64,000 bases of DNA from Methanolobus zinderi (lineage in GTDB: Archaea; Halobacteriota; Methanosarcinia; Methanosarcinales; Methanosarcinaceae), in NCBI RefSeq assembly GCF_013388255.1, contig NZ_CP058215.1, positions 682,001 through 746,000 on the forward strand, given 5' to 3'. Below are positions 8,809 to 16,373 of this stretch, piece after piece; position 1 is the first letter of the stretch, and each line of letters opens with the position of its first letter. Under the pieces are notes generated by a model, which saw only the letters and a program-made list of their open reading frames with translations, was not told the DNA's origin and did not search any database. The position numbers were made by a program, and so were the translations under genes.

Positions 8809-9660
8809 ATGGAGATTCGAAGGATTGAGGAATTGATTTTTCGTGTATTGATGATACTGTCTCTTGCAATAGTAGTGAGCAGCCTCCTTACAGTGATCGG
8901 GATAATACTCTGGAAAGGCTTACCTGCTCTGAGCCTTGATATGCTCACAAAGACAGCAGAAGGCGGTTATTACTTAGGAAAAGGAGGAGGTATCCTGAAT
9001 GCCATCATAGGTTCGCTGTATCTTGCATCGGCTAGTACTATACTGGCGTTTTTCCTGAGCATCGGGATTGCTTTCTATCTCCAGAAAGAATATTCTGGAG
9101 GAACAAAACTATCAAACCTGACACGCCTCTCACTTGATATTCTTTGGGGCACCCCTTCCATTGTGTACGGGGCATTTGGGTTCACAATTTTGATGCTTTT
9201 TCACATGAGAGCATCCCTGCTTGGGGGAATAATAGTTCTCACACTTCTGGAACTCCCTATCATGACGAGATCAATGGAAGAGGTCATAAAAACAGTTCCC
9301 TATGAACTTAAAGAAGCATCATTTTCCCTTGGAGCAACAAGACTTGAGACCGTACAGAGAGTTGTTGCAAAACAGGCTCTTCCCGGTCTTATGACCGGAG
9401 TGTTGATAGCTTTTGGAAGAGGAATAGGGGATGCCGCATCCGTACTTTTCACAGCAGGATATACTGATCGCATTCCCACTTCTCTTTTTGATGCCACAGC
9501 ATCTCTCCCACTTGCTATATTTTTCCAGCTAGGGACGCCCCTGCCGCAGATTCAGCAGAAAGCATATGCATCGGCTATAATTCTCTTGATAATAATTTTA
9601 GTCATCAACATAACTGCAAGGATTCTTTCAAGAAAATATGCGAGATACATCATAAAATAG
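8809..9660 (+). CDS. pstA: Phosphate ABC transporter permease PstA
   Basis: A 283-residue membrane permease, the second pore subunit. Shared PstA features are ILWGTPSIVYGAFG, the EAA-type loop KEASFSLGATRLETVQRVV around residues 166-184, and GRGIGDAASVLFTAG. It starts immediately after the pstC stop and ends immediately before pstB, so the four proteins are made in a tightly coupled operon. About six membrane segments are evident. Confidence 0.93.
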   Translation: MEIRRIEELIFRVLMILSLAIVVSSLLTVIGIILWKGLPALSLDMLTKTAEGGYYLGKGGGILNAIIGSLYLASASTILAFFLSIGIAFYLQKEYSGGTKLSNLTRLSLDILWGTPSIVYGAFGFTILMLFHMRASLLGGIIVLTLLELPIMTRSMEEVIKTVPYELKEASFSLGATRLETVQRVVAKQALPGLMTGVLIAFGRGIGDAASVLFTAGYTDRIPTSLFDATASLPLAIFFQLGTPLPQIQQKAYASAIILLIIILVINITARILSRKYARYIIK

Positions 9661-10464
9661 GTGTATGAAATGTCCGAAACCCATATTAAAATCGATAATG
9701 TAAAAGTATTTTACAGCAAAAAACATGCGTTAAAGAATATATCCGTGGAAATACCGAAAAATCAGATCACTGCTATAATAGGCCCTTCTGGCTGCGGTAA
9801 ATCCACGTTGCTCAAGTGCATGAACAGACTCATTGACCTTACAGATGAGGTTACCTATTCAGGGAAGATCCTGATAGACGACGAAGACATCTTTGACAGG
9901 AAAACAGATGTTGTAAACATCAGGAAGAAAATGGGATTACTTGCTCAGAAGCCCACCCCGCTTCCAATGTCTATTTACGAGAACATCGCATACGGTCCAA
10001 AAATTCATGGCATGAAAAAGAAACGTGATCTTGATATTGTTGTTGAGAAATATCTCAAGCTTGCCGGTTTGTGGGAAGAAGTCAAAGACAGACTAAAATC
10101 TCCGGCATCGCAGTTATCAATAGGTCAGCAACAGAGACTATGCCTTGCAAGAGGACTTGCAGTTGAACCGGAGATCATTCTCTGCGACGAGCCTACATCC
10201 GCCCTTGACCCCGTATCATCACAGTATATCGAGCAGCAGCTTCTGAAATTGAAGAATGACTATACCATTGTAATAGTCACGCACAATATCCACCAGGCAA
10301 TGAGGCTTGCCGACTATGTAATTCATCTTTATCTCGGAGAAATAATCGAGCATGGTCAGGCTGATGAAGTATTAGAAAATCCAAAGGATGAGAGGACCCA
10401 GGCTTATATTAACGGAACTTTCCTTACGGAAACAAAAATCGACAGAGTTCGAACATGTACTTGA
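9661..10464 (+). CDS. pstB: Phosphate ABC transporter ATP-binding protein PstB
   Basis: A 267-residue ABC ATPase if started at GTG 9661; ATG 9670 (MSETHIKID) is also possible and gives a more typical N-terminus. It carries Walker A (GPSGCGKST), the PstB-type NRLIDL segment, the signature LSIGQQQR, Walker B (IILCDEPTSALDP) and the switch His (VTHNIHQAMR). It energises phosphate import through PstC/PstA. Unlike many pst operons there is no phoU downstream; after the stop there are only a hairpin, a T-tract and then the IS1-like element. Confidence 0.94.
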   Translation: MYEMSETHIKIDNVKVFYSKKHALKNISVEIPKNQITAIIGPSGCGKSTLLKCMNRLIDLTDEVTYSGKILIDDEDIFDRKTDVVNIRKKMGLLAQKPTPLPMSIYENIAYGPKIHGMKKKRDLDIVVEKYLKLAGLWEEVKDRLKSPASQLSIGQQQRLCLARGLAVEPEIILCDEPTSALDPVSSQYIEQQLLKLKNDYTIVIVTHNIHQAMRLADYVIHLYLGEIIEHGQADEVLENPKDERTQAYINGTFLTETKIDRVRTCT

Positions 10465-10501
10465 GGACGGAGACAGTATCATGGTCATTATAGGGTTCTG
10501 T

Positions 10502-10563
10502 GGCGGATGAACAGTCCGCCCAAAAAAGAGTTGGCGAATAATTTTCTACGTATCCTTTTTTTT
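10502..10563 (+). terminator. Hairpin and T-tract after pstB
   Basis: A perfect 6-bp stem (GGCGGA and TCCGCC, 7-nt loop) lies at 10502-10520. About 35 nt further on is an eight-T run at 10554-10561. Archaeal termination relies mainly on T-tracts, so the run is the more likely terminator of the pst operon; the hairpin may be incidental. Confidence 0.4.
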
Positions 10564-10615
10564 GACAGCAGGCAGGAGATTTTAAGTTTACTCAATAAAT
10601 TAAAAAAAAACAAGT

Positions 10616-11355
10616 GGTATTGGTAACCATATATAGTTATATACTATGACAACGTATGTTTAATCATGGATTGTCCAAAGTGCAATAGTTTCAGTAACAA
10701 AAAGAATGGTATAATCAATGGACGTCAACGTTATAAATGTCATGATTGTGGATATAATTATACAGTCGAACTTAAATCAACTGCTTTTCCCCGATCGGTC
10801 AAAAGACAAGCCTTGCAGCTATATCTTGAAGGATTGGGATTTCGTTCAATCGGACGTTATTTAGGAGTTAGTCATGTTTCTGTCCAAAAATGGATAAAGA
10901 AATTTGGACAGGAGTTAGAGGATCTAAAAAGCGAAAACGAGATAGGTGTTGTTGACTTAGATGAAATGCATACTTACATCAACCAAAAAAAAATTACTGC
11001 TGGATCTGGATTGCTGTTGATAGAACTGGGAAAAGATTCATCAACTGCTCTTTTGGGAACAGAGGAACCAAAACTGGAAAAGAGCTCTGGAGAAAACTAG
11101 AGAAAAAGCAGATCGGAGAAGTAATGACCGATAGCTGGAGAGCATATTCAGAATTCCTTCCTGAGAACATTCATACAACCTCAAAGGCAGAAACATATAC
11201 AGTAGAAGGATATAACAGTATATTCAGACACTTTCTGGCAAGACTGAGGAGAAAAACAAAGTGTTATACCAAAAGTCTTGAAATGCTAAAATACTCTGTT
11301 CTTCTGTTAATGAAGTATAGGAATAAAGAATTAGCTATGGTTGATTAACAATACC
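10616..11355 (+). mobile_element. IS1-like insertion sequence
   Basis: A 740-bp element. The left end begins GGTATTGGTAAC and the right end, read inward, begins GGTATTGTTAAT, a good imperfect inverted repeat. It encloses a two-frame IS1-family transposase. No 8-9 bp direct duplication is visible at its flanks, so a flank may have been rearranged after insertion. Confidence 0.65.
10666..11348 (+). CDS. IS1-family transposase in two overlapping frames (-1 shift at an A9 tract)
   Basis: The first frame (10666-11100) starts with a zinc-ribbon (CPKCNSF, YKCHDCGYNY) and a helix-turn-helix (FRSIGRYLGVSHVSVQKWIKKF), then the first catalytic Asp (VDLDEMHTYI). The homologous catalytic remainder continues in the -1 frame: after CAA AAA AAA at 10984-10992, a one-base slip reads NYCWIWIAVDRTGKRF and runs to 11348, including MTDSWRAY (second Asp region) and YNSIFRHFLARLRRKTKCY (third acidic region). 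IS1 elements classically use a -1 frameshift on an A-rich slippery site, so programmed frameshifting is plausible here. A one-base deletion is the alternative. Confidence 0.75.
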
Positions 11356-11534
11356 TTTTTGGATTCGTTAAGACACTACAATGCCAGTATATTTTAGCTT
11401 ACAACCTGAGATACGGTTGCAAAATAATTTAGTTAAGTTGAAACTATATGCCATTTAGTTTTTTATATGCACTCCGTAAATACAGGAATTTTAGAGAAAT
11501 ATATTTATATATTATATGTTTTAAGAAGCACTGA
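11356..11534. other. Non-coding AT-rich segment between the IS1-like element and the gene fragment
   Basis: I see no supported gene, tRNA or repeat here. It contains several AT-rich runs and the 3' flank of the minus-strand fragment that follows. It is part of the cargo of the composite element. Confidence 0.4.
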
Positions 11535-11854
11535 TTAGAGAAAAAATGCATTGAGATTGAAACATTTGTCGTAAAACCGATTATAATTCTTTGCATAAAT
11601 TGTGCACTCCGGAAAATTTTTTAACTCTTGATTCAATGTAAGGATTGATTTTCCAGAATCTATTATAATATTTTTATTATTTCCGTAGTTGAGAACAGTT
11701 ATAATATCCATTTCTTCTGGAATATCCTGATTAATTTTTGTTTCTGATGAATGGAAATACTTTATTTCATCATACTCCATTGTGCGGGTTATACTTCTAT
11801 GGCGAATAAAGAATCTATCATTTGTTTTTACAGCTTTTGACGTTTTTAGAATGT
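11535..11854 (-). pseudogene. 3' fragment of an unrecognised gene, truncated by the right ISH3 copy
   Basis: On the minus strand an open frame enters from the ISH3 boundary at 11854 without a start codon and runs to a stop at 11535, with about 106 residues visible; the first internal ATG is at 11780. The segment TNDRFFIRHRSITRTMEYDE faintly recalls the C-terminal end of AlbA_2/Schlafen-type domains (FYIR..SSTR..S.EE), but this is a weak resemblance and I do not assign a function. It shows that DNA to the left of the right ISH3 copy came from a locus where that IS had interrupted, or lay next to, another gene. Confidence 0.45.
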
Positions 11855-13132
11855 CAGTACTTCGCTAATTTTGAATAGGCCACCGAATTATACTTCCCGA
11901 TAGCTTTATATGCGGCGGGAACGCCGCCATATGTCATTTCTAGCATCCAATTCACGAACCAATTCTAAACTTGAATTAAGACCAAAACAATGTATTGATG
12001 CTGTTCTGAAACCACTTATAGATAATATCGATATCAAGATAAACGGTCAACTTAGCTCTAAAGATCTATTTAACACTGCCATATGTATGGCAGTGGATAA
12101 AAGTTCAGTTCATTCTGCGTCAAAACACTATCAAGAGATTCCCTGCGAGACATCTTTACGGTACCATCTCAGGAAACTAAGTCTTGAAGAGCTTGTTCAG
12201 GCAAATCAAAGCATTCTTCTTCAAAGTTCTGTCAGTACTCTAAAACCAGAGAAAAAGTATGAGTTTGCTATCGATTTTACAAATGATCCATATTATGGAA
12301 AAGTTGATTCATCCAATGAAGACTACGTGATACGTAGTCAGGCCAAGAAATCCACTAACTCTTTTTATTCATATGTATCACTCTCTATCATAAACAAGAA
12401 CGAGAGATATACTCTTGCAGTTATTCCTGTTGAAAGGAATAAAACAAAGGTTGATTACCTCACTTATTTCATAGATCTTATCGATGAACTGGATTTCAAT
12501 ATCAAGGTGCTTTGTCTGGATCGAGAGTTCTATTCAGTTGATGTGTTTGAGTTCTTACAGAACAAAGATATCCCTCACATTACACCAGTCGTAAGAAGAG
12601 GAAAAGCAATCAAGCAACTGCTTAAAGGGAGAAAAGCAAGGTCTGCTGAATATGTAATGAAGAATGCTCAAAAGAAAGAAGTTCATCTGGATATTGTAAT
12701 TGATGTCAAGTATCTGAAAGGTAAAAGAGGCAAATATGGGTGTGAAAACCTTGCTTTTGTTGTTTATGGAATTAAATGGTCTCAAAGGAAGGTTAGTAAC
12801 GTCTACAGAAGACGGTTTGCTATCGAGTCATCATATAGGATGAGAAATATCGTTAAACCAAGAACATCAACAAAAGATGTAACTTTCAGATACTTCTTTA
12901 CACTAATATCGTTCCTGCTGAGAAATGCATGGCTCTGTCTCCAGAAAAAACATTTCACAATAGTAAAACCGGGTCCAATAACCATTGATGAGGATAAGTT
13001 TAGATTTGCCAGGTTTATTCTGTTTGTTGAAGAATGGCTTAGGAGAAAGTTAAGAATCCAGTTAGTAGTGCAATGTTTAAGGTAATTCAATAGTAGAAGG
13101 AACAAGATGAAGGTAAAATTAGAGAACTACTG
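11855..13132 (+). mobile_element. ISH3-family insertion sequence, right copy
   Basis: Same length (1278 bp) and orientation as the left copy, with the same 18-bp imperfect terminal repeats. Reading both copies side by side, no difference is found up to about 12968, then about 17 substitutions occur in the last 165 bp. This mosaic pattern points to recombination or gene conversion between ISH3 variants. The outer flank is ACTTT (13133-13137). Confidence 0.85.
11931..13085 (+). CDS. ISH3-family transposase (right copy)
   Basis: 384 residues from the ATG at 11931. It is identical to the left copy until near the C-terminus, where PGPIT and LVVQ replace TGPLT and LVIQ. All catalytic regions are retained (FAIDFTNDPY, VLCLDREFY, RRRFAIESSYRMRN). 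Either this protein or the left copy could act on the shared terminal repeats. Confidence 0.88.
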   Translation: MSFLASNSRTNSKLELRPKQCIDAVLKPLIDNIDIKINGQLSSKDLFNTAICMAVDKSSVHSASKHYQEIPCETSLRYHLRKLSLEELVQANQSILLQSSVSTLKPEKKYEFAIDFTNDPYYGKVDSSNEDYVIRSQAKKSTNSFYSYVSLSIINKNERYTLAVIPVERNKTKVDYLTYFIDLIDELDFNIKVLCLDREFYSVDVFEFLQNKDIPHITPVVRRGKAIKQLLKGRKARSAEYVMKNAQKKEVHLDIVIDVKYLKGKRGKYGCENLAFVVYGIKWSQRKVSNVYRRRFAIESSYRMRNIVKPRTSTKDVTFRYFFTLISFLLRNAWLCLQKKHFTIVKPGPITIDEDKFRFARFILFVEEWLRRKLRIQLVVQCLR

Positions 13133-13137
13133 ACTTT
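13133..13137. repeat. Target-site duplication ACTTT, right copy
   Basis: The five bases directly following the outer end (CTACTG) of the right ISH3 copy equal those preceding the left copy at 5417-5421. The next base (13138) continues the effector gene in frame. Confidence 0.75.
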
Positions 13138-13878
13138 TGGAAACAACCATTTGCCGATAGTTTTGTACAGTACAATGGTATATTGTACTCAGTTGAAGAA
13201 ATTCCTGAGGATGTATTGTCAGAATATTGTGAAGTAAATTCATATGGCAGTTTTAAGTTTTCAAATATTGATATAGTACAGGAGAATAAGCTTGTTTCTC
13301 AGTTAATTAGAAGTCAAATTATCTTAAGTGCATTCCAAAAGGGTTTTTATTATGATCGAAAACGAAAGGCTCTGTATAATCCTCATAGAAATTTAAATCA
13401 AGATGAAATAAAGGTAAAAGTCAAAGATGAAAAATTAAGATATCTATCAAAAGTATATAGAAGGGCTGATGGTTCAGTTAATTTTGTATCTCATCGAAGT
13501 ATTAAATTTGATGTTATAGAACTAAATGGCAAGTTTTACGCTATATTTGACAACTTTAGATTGTTTAGTACTAATGGGAAGCGACTAATTAAAGGTGAAA
13601 ATGCAAAGAAATTGAATTATAAGTTTGCTCCAATTAAAGCATTTAACGATAATGAAAAAAGTAAATTATTCTTTTTATTGAAGGCTATTGGTCTTCCAGA
13701 GTGGACTAAGCATTCGCAATCAAATTTATTTAACTTTGATCATTTTTCAAAGAATCAGTTTTCTTTTAAAGAAATGTTATTTGAAATAGACTGCAAAGCA
13801 CAAATTGGAGAAGTATTTAATGAAAATTTTGATTATGAGGATAATTTCTATTCTCAAATAACCGACTATGAGGAATAA
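13138..13878 (+). pseudogene. SPARDA-type nuclease-APAZ effector gene, 3' part (APAZ region)
   Basis: From 13138 the frame is open for 246 residues to the stop at 13876-13878. A TTG at 13183 could serve as a makeshift start. Joined to codon 221 of the 5' part, it reconstitutes a 467-residue protein of the size expected for nuclease-APAZ partners of short Argonautes. The APAZ assignment rests on position: directly upstream of a short Argonaute gene, 2 nt apart, and C-terminal to a PD-(D/E)XK nuclease. APAZ is poorly conserved and I cannot confirm it by eye. The composition is AT-rich like the 5' part and the Argonaute gene, and no internal stop or frameshift is seen, so the interruption looks recent. 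Confidence 0.72.
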
Positions 13879-13880
13879 CT

Positions 13881-15281
13881 GTGGATGACTTTCACGTTGA
13901 TTATATCCAAGAACCACATTTACTTTTCAAAAACGGTGGCACTTCATTAAATCCTTGTATTGGATTAATTAAATATGGGCCACGTTTTTCGGGTTTACAG
14001 ATTCAAGATTTGAGGGAATTCAAAGTTGGTATAATTGGTTCATCGAAATCAATTGCCTTAACAAAACAATTATTCAAATCGTTCCAAAATAAAATCTCTC
14101 CCTCAGGTGAGATTAAACCATGGAAAATCCCTTTTCCAGGGTTAGATTCCAGTTCAAACTTGGGTTTTAAATTTGTATTTAATCCAGAGTGGGAATCTGT
14201 TATCGATATGCATGATTTTCATGAAATAAAAAATGCAAGATTTTCGTCGAAGAAAGCTTTGGATATTATAAAATGGAAATTAAAAATAATTTATGAAAAG
14301 GAAACTCCTCCTGATATTATTTTAATAAGTATACCTCAACAATTCTATGAAATATGCGAATGTTCTGGTACAAATAAACCTACTATAAAAGTCGGAGTCG
14401 ATGATTTTCATAGTCGAATTAAACTAGTTGGGATGCAATTGAAAATCCCTACACAGGTAATAAGATATGAAACGCTCTTGCTTAAAGGAACCCAAGAGAG
14501 ATGTTTAGTCGCTTGGAATATTGTTGTAGGAATGCTATACAAATGCCAAAGAGGTCACCCTTGGAAACTAACACATTTAGAGGAAAATACTTGTTATGTA
14601 GGTATTTCCTTCTTCAAAGAAAAAGGAGAAGAGACAAGAAGGGCAAGTCTAGCGCAAATTTTCTTAGATACAGGAGAAAGTTTTGTGTTGAGAGGTGAAT
14701 CTTTCAGTTGGATAAACAAAGAATATCCTAATAGTCCTCATCTTTCTAAAAATGATGCTTATAATCTAATAACTTATGTTTTAGAACATTATAAATCAAT
14801 AAGAAAAAATTATCCTTCAAGAATTGTAGTTCACAAGAGTTCCAACTTCTGGGATGATGAACTAGAAGGATTCAAAGATGCCACAAACAATGTTGAGTTA
14901 AGAGATTTCATAACTATTTTAAATTCAAATTTAAAGTTATTCACTCAAACATCTTATCCTGTTTTACGAGGAACTTTTTTGTCACTGAAAGATGAGTCTA
15001 TCGGATTTTTGTTCACAACAGGTTTTGTTCCATCACTAGGTACCTATCCCGGTTTTTCAATCCCTAGCGCTCTTAAAATTAAACCTTTCAATCTAGATAC
15101 CTCTTTATTACAGGTTTGTCAGGAAATAATATCACTAACTAAGCTTGACTGGAATAATACATTTGTATATTCTAAAATGCCAGTTACTATTTCAGTTTCG
15201 CGAAAAGTGGGTAAAGTAATGGGAGAAACTGAAGCACAAAATATGGAGTACTTGGATCCACATTATTACTTTTATATGTAG
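13881..15281 (+). CDS. Short prokaryotic Argonaute (MID-PIWI)
   Basis: A 466-residue protein starting at GTG 13881, 2 nt after the APAZ gene stop and preceded by GAGG. Its length and organisation fit short pAgos, which keep only MID and PIWI. The MID-type segment is PPDIILISIPQQFYE around residues 150-164. The PIWI start is CYVGISFF around residue 238, where the first catalytic Asp of cleaving Argonautes is replaced by Ser, as expected for inactive short pAgos. The C-terminal LDWNNTFVYSKMPVTISVSRKVGKVM block is the PIWI end. Short pAgos pair with APAZ effectors and use RNA guides to sense invader DNA, whereupon the effector degrades nucleic acids or NAD. Here the effector gene is split, so the system is probably off. 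Confidence 0.85.
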   Translation: MDDFHVDYIQEPHLLFKNGGTSLNPCIGLIKYGPRFSGLQIQDLREFKVGIIGSSKSIALTKQLFKSFQNKISPSGEIKPWKIPFPGLDSSSNLGFKFVFNPEWESVIDMHDFHEIKNARFSSKKALDIIKWKLKIIYEKETPPDIILISIPQQFYEICECSGTNKPTIKVGVDDFHSRIKLVGMQLKIPTQVIRYETLLLKGTQERCLVAWNIVVGMLYKCQRGHPWKLTHLEENTCYVGISFFKEKGEETRRASLAQIFLDTGESFVLRGESFSWINKEYPNSPHLSKNDAYNLITYVLEHYKSIRKNYPSRIVVHKSSNFWDDELEGFKDATNNVELRDFITILNSNLKLFTQTSYPVLRGTFLSLKDESIGFLFTTGFVPSLGTYPGFSIPSALKIKPFNLDTSLLQVCQEIISLTKLDWNNTFVYSKMPVTISVSRKVGKVMGETEAQNMEYLDPHYYFYM

Positions 15282-15354
15282 CATTGTCTATTTCTATCAT
15301 TTATTCAAGCCATATTAATTTTGATAGAATTGTCAATAATATTCATTATTTTTG

Positions 15355-16200
15355 TTATTCAGCTTCAATTGAAAGTCTTTTTTGAAATAGATATTTATTG
15401 ACACGATCAAAAATAATATTTGATTTTTCGATTCCACCACAAAAATCAGGCTCCTCAGCAATAGTTATTAAAGCAGCTCGACTAATAAATTCCTCCAAAA
15501 ATTTTGCAGCATTCCATCCAGACGTTGTTGAATGCTGGCTAGGTCTGAAAAATTCATTTTCAAAGACTTCATGTGGCCATGGAAAATGGTATTCTCTCCA
15601 AAAGACAGCAAAGCAGTCAAGATCAATATCTAAAAGAATACTTTTTTTATCGTCTGAAAACATGAACCCATGTTCGGGACTATATTCCCAACCTAAAATA
15701 TCCCATAACCCGCAAAGCTCTTTACTTCTAGCTAAATCATTCAGATCTCCTTGATTATCACTTAATTCACTAATTATGGACTGTATCATTTCGATTCTGT
15801 GTTTAACTCCACAATGATCTTCATATTCTCGAAGTTTTTCTTTATCAAAATAGTTATCAACTCCAAATATGACTACATCATCAATAAGTCCCAGTTCCAT
15901 TCCTGCTTTTAACCAATCGTCATCCATCTTTTTCAACTTGTTTTTGCATAAATCAATTAAATCAGAAGTGTCAAAACCAGATTTTCTTAACTCACGAATA
16001 TCTTCAGGACAAATTGGATCTGAAGCGTCATGATGTGCATCAAATATAATTATTGTACAGGGCTTTGGAAGTATTTCTTTTACCTGGGCATCATGGATAA
16101 CTGGTAAAACCCACCGATGATCTTCATGTATAAAGCAATTGCAGCCTTCGAAAGAAACACTTCTTAAATTGTCTAGTTTTTTCAGTGGTTCTAAGTCCAT
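15355..16200 (-). CDS. UPF0489 (arginase-fold) family protein
   Basis: 281 residues from ATG 16200. The frame is open up to 16308, but a TATA element at 16251-16258 and AAGGAAG before 16200 favour the shorter start. Motifs IIIFDAHHDASD and LLDIDLDCF are the metal-binding signatures of the UPF0489/C5orf22 family, which is related to arginase and deacetylase folds. The characterised bacterial member OspR is a peptide arginase, but no maturation genes are nearby, so the substrate is unknown. It converges on the Argonaute gene with a 73-nt gap and shares its AT-rich composition, so it probably arrived with that locus. Its promoter copy duplicates that of coaBC. Confidence 0.72.
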   Translation of the reverse strand: MDLEPLKKLDNLRSVSFEGCNCFIHEDHRWVLPVIHDAQVKEILPKPCTIIIFDAHHDASDPICPEDIRELRKSGFDTSDLIDLCKNKLKKMDDDWLKAGMELGLIDDVVIFGVDNYFDKEKLREYEDHCGVKHRIEMIQSIISELSDNQGDLNDLARSKELCGLWDILGWEYSPEHGFMFSDDKKSILLDIDLDCFAVFWREYHFPWPHEVFENEFFRPSQHSTTSGWNAAKFLEEFISRAALITIAEEPDFCGGIEKSNIIFDRVNKYLFQKRLSIEAE

Positions 16201-16235
16201 TAGTTTTTCTTCCTTTAAGTCCGATATATTTGTGG

Positions 16236-16273
16236 TAAGTGGCTTTTTAGTATTTAAGAAGGTTGGGTAATTT
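16236..16273. repeat. Right direct repeat bounding the island
   Basis: Same orientation as 4602-4642, with three substitutions and a 3-base gap. It places the coaBC-type TATA box upstream of the UPF0489 gene on the minus strand. The possible longer UPF0489 reading frame passes through this repeat, which argues that those extra codons are not translated. Confidence 0.72.
16251..16258 (-). promoter_or_regulatory. TATA box of the UPF0489 gene (copy of the coaBC promoter)
   Basis: Minus-strand CTTAAATA about 51-58 nt before the ATG at 16200, embedded in the island repeat. The spacing is slightly longer than for coaBC but compatible with a leader that carries AAGGAAG. Confidence 0.5.
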
Positions 16274-16373
16274 CTAATCTGTGTATCTTTTAATTCAATC
16301 GATACCAATCCCTCTGGATATGTTCGGCTTATAATTGAAAACAGGTAGCAAAATCAATAGAAAAATAAAAGAT

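Larger units (their letters stand above)
5422..13132. mobile_element. Composite element: two ISH3 copies flanking pstSCAB, an IS1-like element and a gene fragment
   Basis: A 7.7-kb unit with directly repeated 1278-bp ISH3 copies at its ends and a 5-bp duplication (ACTTT) outside. The cargo is a full phosphate ABC-transporter operon, an IS1-like element and a 3' gene fragment on the minus strand. Two histories fit. One is composite transposition using the outer ISH3 ends. The other is insertion of a single ISH3 followed by homologous recombination with a circle that carried another ISH3. The inner flanks (AATGA at 6700-6704, AATGT at 11850-11854) match at 4 of 5 bases, which is what a resident duplication on such a circle would look like. 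Confidence 0.7.
4643..16235. other. Accessory island: short Argonaute locus interrupted by a composite ISH3 insertion
   Basis: The block between the two promoter-bearing repeats is visibly AT-rich compared with the flanking genes in its native parts (4643-5421 and 13138-16235). It carries a nuclease-APAZ gene, a short Argonaute gene and a UPF0489 gene. The middle part (5422-13132) is a later insertion with a different base composition in the pst genes. Without the insertion the island would be about 3.9 kb. No integrase or tRNA attachment site is visible, so how it arrived is unknown. Confidence 0.6.

Noticed and set aside
10616-11355. Direct duplication flanking the IS1-like element
   Set aside because: The 8-10 bp on either side (AAAACAAGT and TTTTTGGAT) do not match.
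16201-16308. N-terminal extension of the UPF0489 protein
   Set aside because: It runs through the duplicated promoter repeat and its TATA box, so it would lie upstream of transcription; ATG 16200 has a better ribosome-binding site.
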